Positions 58,276-64,000 of a stretch of 64,000 nt of DNA are shown one piece after another. Position numbers and translations under genes: made by a program. A model generated the notes under the pieces. The model did no database searches and had not been told where the DNA came from. It worked only from the letters and a program-made list of their open reading frames with translations. This DNA is from Semisulcospira habei. Taxonomy: Eukaryota; Mollusca; Gastropoda; Semisulcospiridae. Location of the stretch: contig BTPG01000003.1 of the NCBI GenBank assembly GCA_036245525.1, positions 214,754,949 through 214,818,948 of the forward strand. The letters run 5' to 3'. Within the stretch, counting starts at the first letter, position 1. Each line of letters begins with the position of its first letter.

Positions 58276-59390
58276 ACCCCACAAGAGTGTCAGCTGGGTA
58301 GCTAACTTTACACTCACCTACACACGAGAAGAGACAAGAGTGTCCGCTGGGTAGCTAACTTTACACTCACATACACACGAGAAGAGACAAGAGTGTCTGC
58401 TGGGTAGCTAACTTTACACTCACCTACACACGAGAATAGACAAGAGTGTCCGCTGGGTAGCTAACTTTACACTCACCTACACACGAGAAGAGACAAGAGT
58501 GTCTGCTGGGTAGCTACCTTTACACTCACCTACATACGAGAAGAGACAAGAGTGTCCGCTGGGTAGCTAACTTTACACTCACCTACACACGAGAACAGAC
58601 AAGAGTGTCTGCTGCGGCTTAGCTAACTTTACACTCACCTACACACGAGAAGAGACAAGAGTGTCTGCTGCGTAGCTAACTTTACACTCACCTACACACG
58701 AGAAGAGACAAGAGTGTCCGCTGGGTAGCTAACTTTACACTTACCTACACACGAGAAGAGACAAGAGTGTCCGCTAGGTAGCTAACTTTACACTTACCTA
58801 CACACGAGAAGAGACAAGAGTGTCCGCTGGGTAGCTAACTTTACACTTACCTACACACGATAAGAGACAAGAGTGTCCGCTGGGTAGCTAACTTTACACT
58901 CACATACACACGAGAAGAGCCAAGAGTGTCCTCTGGGTACCTAACTTTACACTCACCTACACACGAGAAGAGACAAGAGTGTCTGCTGGGTAGCTAACTT
59001 TACACTCACCTACACACGAGAAGAGACAAGAGTGTCCGCTGCGTAGCTAACTTTACACTCACCTACACACGAGAAGAGACAAGAGTATCTGCTGGGTAGC
59101 TAACTTTACACTCACCTACACACGAGAAGAAACAAGAGTGTCCGCTGCGTAGCTAACTTTACACTCACCTACACACGAGAAGAGACAAGAGTGTCCGCTG
59201 CGTAGCTAACTTTACACTTACCTACACACGAGAAGAGACAAGAGTGTCCGCTGGGTAGCTAACTTTACACTTACCTACGCACGAGAAGAGACAAGAGTGT
59301 CCGCTGGGTAACTAACTTTACACTTACCTACACACGAGAAGAGACAAGAGTGTCCGTTGGGTAGCATACTTTACACTCACCTATACACGA
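58276..59390 (+). repeat. 53 bp minisatellite, about 21 copies
   Basis: Units contain GACAAGAGTGTCCGCTGGG, then TAGCTAACTTTACACT and CACCTACACACGAGAAGA, with copy-specific changes (T/C in GTSTGCT or GTCCGCT, CTCACC or CTTACC). Adjacent copies sometimes share variants, suggesting local duplication. It ends where the plus-strand RTE-like LINE starts. Confidence 0.97.
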
Positions 59391-59396
59391 GAAAAA

Positions 59397-61341
59397 TAAA
59401 ATCTGGTTCAGCGGAAAAGAAACCAAGCACGAACATGGCGTAGCTTTTGTCGTAAGGAAAGAGGTGGCTGGAACTGTCATCAGCTGCACCCCCGTGTCAA
59501 GCAGACTAATCTCCATCCGCATCTCCGCCCGACCGCACAACGTCACTATCATACAAGTATACGCTCCAACAGCAGATCGTGATGATGAAGAATTAGAAGA
59601 ATTTTACGAACAACTGGACAACATCATCAAGAAAACACCTGAGAAAGACATTCTGACTGTCCGCGGCGACTGGAATGCAAAGATCGGCCCTGACACTTAC
59701 CAACAATGGGCAGGAACAGCTGGCAGGTTTGGCCTTGGAGAAACAAACGACAGAGGCCTTCGACTTTTAGAGTTTGCACAGAGTCATCGTCTCACCGTTG
59801 CTAATGCCCTCCATCCACACAAGAAGTCAAGAACAGTGACATGGCAATCGCCAGGAGGCCTGGTCCATAGCCAGATTGACTTCATCTTGCTGCCTCGACG
59901 ATTCAAATCCAGCATTAACAAAGCACAAACGAGGTCCTTTCCTGGCGCTGATATTGGCAGCGACCACAACCTCGTCCTTACTAGCCTCAAGTTGAAGCTG
60001 GCATTAACGCGAGACAGCAAGAGCCCTCGCATCCGATTCGACTTTGAGAAGCTAAAAGACCCAGAAGTAGACGAGGTCTTCCAAGCCCAGGTGGGAGGCA
60101 GATTTGCAGCCTTGGCTACTTTGGACTGCGACGTAGACACCCTTGCTGGAAATATAAAAGAGGTGTTACTTTCTACAGCAGAAGAAGTGCTGGGGAAGCA
60201 GAGGAAGCGCAAACAGCCCTGGGTCAATGATGACATCCTCGATCTCTGTGATGAGAAGAGAGCCTGGAAAAAAAAAAGAGGCCAAGACCTCACATCAGCA
60301 AACAAGTACAGACTTGTCAACAAGAAGATCAGGAAGAGGATGAAAGAGGCCAAAGAAGAATGAATTGAAGACCAGTGTCGTAGCGTGGAAGAGAGCATGG
60401 TGAACGGCAACAGCAAGAAGGCTTATGAAACGCTAAGGACCCTCACCAAAACTCAACAGTGAACAGCCACAGTTATCGAAGACAGCAGCGGCCATCTCCT
60501 TGCGGAAAACATTGCTGTACTAAACAGGCTGAGCCAGACACCAGCATCCTTCAAAACAATCAGGCTGGGGCCAGGAAGGCTGAAGACTTGCCATTGTTAG
60601 CTGAAGAGGTGGAGCCGTACGCGGCCTGAAGGGAGGAAAGTCTCCAGGTGTAGACAACGCACCAGCTGAACTGTTGAAACCTGGAAGAGAAGTAACAACG
60701 AAGGTCCTCACTATACTCTGTCAAAAGATCTGGGAGCAAAATAAATGGCCAGTCTCTAGTGATCCCGCTCCCCAAAAAAGGAAACCTGAAACAGTGCCAG
60801 AACTACAGAACTATCAGTCTGATAAGTCACCCTAGCAACGTAATGCTCAGAATCATTCTCAACCGCCTCAAAACTTTTGCCGAGGAACTGCTGGCAGAAG
60901 AACAGGCTGGCTTCAAAGCTGGAAGAAGCCCTGTAGAGCAGATTTTCAACTGCCGCGTCCTGATCGAGAAACATCTGCAGCATCAGCGCGAACTCTACCA
61001 CAACTTCATTGATTTCAGGAAAGCATTTGATCGCGTCTGGCACGACGAACTCTGGCAAGTCGTGAGATCGTTCAACATAGAGGAGGGACTGATCCAAATG
61101 ATAGAAGCGCTTTACAAGAACGGCTGCAGCGCGGTTCTACTTAACAATGATTCAGGCGAGTTCTTCAGGACGACGATCGGTGTCCGTCAAGGATGCCTGC
61201 TCTCTCCTGTCCTTTTCAACATATTCCTGGAGAAAATCATGCAGGAAACCCTCCACGACCACCATACTTCAATCTCTATTGGTGGCAGATCCCAGTGCAA
61301 TCTCCGATTCGCAGACGACATTGACCTCATGGCAGGCAGCA
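59397..61341 (+). pseudogene. RTE-like LINE, plus strand, truncated
   Basis: 59464-60363 is open: the endonuclease (TIIQVYAPTADRDDEE; LTVRGDWNAKIGPD, where the usual Gly-Asp is Arg-Gly-Asp; ADIGSDHNL). TGA at 60361 and 60460 and a deletion near 60530 break the linker. 60759-61341 is an RT fragment: FIDFRKAFDRVWHDELWQ (motif A), GVRQGCLLSPVLFNIF (motif B), LRFADDIDLMAGS (FADD). It stops exactly where the tail of the minus-strand copy begins. Confidence 0.9.
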
Positions 61342-64000
61342 ATCATCATCATCATCATCAGTCCCTTGCCCGAACTGGGCGTTGGGGGGACTGAAAGGCA
61401 GCAGCAACAGACAGTGTTCTCCACTGAGTTCTATTTTGGGCGGTTGCAAGCAAGTCTGGCATCTCGAGTTCGGTCCATTCTTTTATGTTTGCGACCCAAC
61501 TCTTTCTCTGACGACCTCGCCGACGACTTCCTTCGAGAGTGCCTTGGAGGATAGTCTTGGACAAGGTGTTGTGTCGGGTCACGTGGCCAAACCAAGCAAG
61601 CTTGCGCCGTTTCACGGTTGCCAGAAGGGGTTCATGTGGGCCCACCAGGGAAGTGACGATGCTCCGTACATATTCGTTGGTTTTGTGCTCGCGGTACGAG
61701 ATGCGGAGCAACTTCCTCAGGCACTTGTTCTCAAAGGCCTGGATTTTCTTTTCTGAGTCTGCAAGCAGTGTCCAAGTCTCACAGCCGTAGAGTAGAATAG
61801 ACACTACGAGGGACTTGTAAAGCCTGTACTTGATGGTGAAGCTGATGGAGTTACTTCGCCATATCCTGTCCAGCCTGGCCATTGCGGATGTTGCTGTACC
61901 TATCCTGATACGGATCTCTGCTACGCAACTACCGTCTTTGGACAGGGTGGCTCCCAAGTACTTGAAGCTATTGACCTCTTCTAGCTTCTGGCCGTTCATG
62001 TGAATGTTGCTGCTGCTGTCGCTTGTGGTGTTGATCATCACTTTGCTTTTATCCGTACTGATCTCCATGCCATAAGACCCTGCGCTACTTGAAAGTTTGT
62101 CTGTCAGGTTTTGGAGCTCACTATTGCTGCCTGCCATGAGGTCAATATCGTCTGCGAATCGAAGATTGCACAGGGATCTGCCACCAATAGAGATTGAAGT
62201 ATGGTGGTCGTGGAGGGTTTCCTGCATGATCTTCTCCAGGAATATGTTGAAAAGGACAGGAGAGAGCAGGCATCCTTGACGGACACCGATCGTCGTCCTG
62301 AAGAACTCGCCTGACTGATTGTTAAGTAGAACCGCGCTGCAGGCGTTCTTGTAAAGCGCTTCTATCATTTGGATCAGTCCCTCCTCTATATTGAACGATC
62401 TCATGACTTGCCAGAGTCCGTCGTGCCAGACGCGATCAAATGCTTTCCTGAAATCAATGAAGTTGTGGTAGAGTTCGCGCTGATGCTGCAGATGTTTCTC
62501 GATCAGGACGCGGCAGTTGAAAATCTGCTCTACAGTGCTTCTTCCAACTCTGAAGCCAGCCTGTTCTTCTGCCAGCAGTTCCTCGGCGAAAGTTTTGAGG
62601 CGGTTGAGAATGATTCTAAGCATTACTTTGCTAGGGTGACTTATCAGACTGATAGTTCTGTAGTTCTGGCACTGTTTCATGTTTCCTTTCTTGGGGAGCG
62701 GGATCACTAGAGACTGTGTCCATTCTACTGGCCATTTCTTTTGCTCCCAGATCTTTTGACAGAGTGTAGTGAGGACCTTCGTTGTTACTTCTCCTCCATG
62801 TTTCAACAGTTCAGCAGGTATGTTGTCTACACCTGGAGACTTTCCTCCCTTCAGGCCGCGTACGGCTGCTTCCACCTCTTCAGCTAACACTGGCAGGTCT
62901 TCAGCCTTCCTGGCCCCAGCCTGGTTGTTTTGGAGGATGCTGGTGTCTGGCTCAGCCTTGTAGTTATACAAGTCTCGGCAGTACTCAGTCCATCTGTTTA
63001 GTACAGCAGTGTTTTCCGTAAGGAGTTGGCCGCTGCTGTCTTCGATGACTGTGGCTGTTCGCTGTTGAGTCTTGGTGAGGGTCCTTAGCGTTTCATAAGC
63101 CTTCTTGCTGTTGCCGTTTGCCATGCCCTCTTCCACGCTACAACACTGGTCTTCAATCCATTCTTCTTTGGCTTCTTTCATCCTCTTCCTGATCTTCTTG
63201 TTGACAAGTCTGTACTTGTTTGCTGATGTGAGGTCTTGGCCTCTCTTTTTCTTCCAGGCTCTCCTCTCATCACAGAGATCGAGGATGTCATCGGTGACCC
63301 AGGGCTGTTTGCGCTTCCTCTGCTTCCCCAGCACTTCTTCTGCTGTAGAAAGTAACACCTCTTTTATATTTCCAGCAAGGGTGTCTACGTCGCAGTCCAA
63401 AGTAGCCAAGGCTGCAAATCTGCCTCCCACCTGGGCTTGGAAGAGCTCTTCTACTTCCGGGTCTTTTAGCTTCTGGAGGTCGAATCTGATGCGAGGGCTC
63501 TTGCTATCTCGTTTCAATGCCAGCTTCAACCTGAGGCTAGTAAGGACGAGGTTGTGGTCGCTGCCAATATCAGCACCAGGAAAGGACCTCGTTTGTGCTT
63601 TGTTAACGCTGGATTTGAATCGTCGAGGCAGCAAGATGAAGTCAATCTGGTTATGGACCAGGCCTCCTGGCGATTGCCATGTCACTGTTCTTGACTTCTT
63701 GTGTGGATGGAGGGTATTAGCAACGGTGAGACGGTGACTCTGTGCGAACTCTAAAAGTCGCAGGCCTCTGTCGTTTGTTTCTCCAAGGCCAAACTTGCCA
63801 GCTGTTCCTGCCCATTGTTGGTAGGCGTCAGGGCCGATCTTTGCATTCCAGTCACCGAGGACAGTCAGAATGTCTTTCTTAGGTGTTTTCTTGATGATGT
63901 TGTCCAGTTGTTCGTAAAATTCTTCTAATTCTTCATCATCATGATCTGCTGTTGGAGCGTATACTTGAATGATAGTGATGTTGTGCGGTCGGGCGGAGAT
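61342..64000 (-). mobile_element. RTE-like LINE, minus strand, apparently intact ORF (5' end outside window)
   Basis: The reading frame is open from the window end (64000) to the stop at 61358, at least 880 codons. The endonuclease (VYAPTADHDDEE; GDWNAKIGPDAY; ADIGSDHNL) leads to the linker, RT with NYRTISLISHPSKVMLR, FIDFRKAFDRVWHDGLWQ, GVRQGCLLSPVLFNIF, LRFADDIDLMAGS, and a C-terminal domain with LLYGCETWTL and RKLAWFGHVTRH. The 3' end has an (ATG)n-type short tail (61346-61361 on the plus strand). Nothing in the visible part prevents function, so this may be a young or active copy. Confidence 0.9.

Noticed and set aside
58276..59390. Regular repeat array resembling CRISPR at first glance
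   Set aside because: Units are contiguous with no unique spacers; it is a 53 bp minisatellite in a eukaryotic genome.
62097..63737. Plus-strand ORFs (up to 210 residues) across 62097-63737
   Set aside because: They are shadows of the intact minus-strand LINE ORF; the equivalent shadows appear opposite the plus copy at 59784-60416.

Overview
This window is repeat-dense eukaryotic nuclear DNA, most likely from a marine invertebrate. The mix of Polinton/Maverick genes, several APE-type LINE families, a tRNA-derived SINE and very long (GA)n/(CT)n and (CA)n tracts suggests a mollusc, possibly a gastropod; this assignment is inference. No intact host gene is visible. The only candidate host coding sequence is one 99 bp phase 1-1 EGF-like exon at 51954-52052. 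Almost everything else is mobile DNA, much of it nested.

Layout. 1-4500: an inverted 'foldback' repeat (copy A, cut by the window start) flanks a CR1/L2-like LINE with endonuclease and reverse transcriptase, broken by a single TGA. 4487-9121 (minus): a second LINE of the same family with ORF1 (coiled coil plus SGNH esterase) and the 5' part of ORF2. 9917-14598: an element with about 170 bp terminal inverted repeats holding an internal inverted duplication and a decayed RTE-like LINE. 14783-16450: a LINE 3' end split by a SINE, and CA tracts. 16905-19560: a ~158 bp-period repeat array split by another SINE. 21669-25275: repeat R1, a LINE 5' end, and a Gypsy gag-protease remnant. 25276-29680: no recognisable gene. 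29800-31630: RTE-like LINE with a mostly intact reverse transcriptase.

31699-49995 is the centrepiece: a full-length, 18.3 kb Polinton/Maverick with terminal inverted repeats and a 5 bp target duplication (TCAGT), inserted into a second copy of R1. On the plus strand at the left are small genes and a retroviral-type integrase; on the minus strand are protein-primed DNA polymerase B, a packaging ATPase and a double-jelly-roll major capsid protein; on the plus strand at the right are a coiled-coil membrane protein, a minor capsid candidate and several small conserved genes. Together they would form a self-synthesising, virion-type element, but all larger genes are decayed and four later insertions (two foldback elements, one SINE, one LINE 3' end) interrupt genes. 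I see no maturation protease.

50003-54010: the rest of R1, short tandem repeats, the EGF-like exon, a 50 bp-arm palindrome, a Penelope-like inverted motif, a tRNA-derived SINE and a third foldback element with its own target duplication. 54960-57480: LINE fragments, one split by a SINE. 58276-59390: about 21 copies of a 53 bp minisatellite. 59397-64000: two RTE-like LINEs joined tail to tail; the minus-strand copy has an uninterrupted ORF running off the window end.
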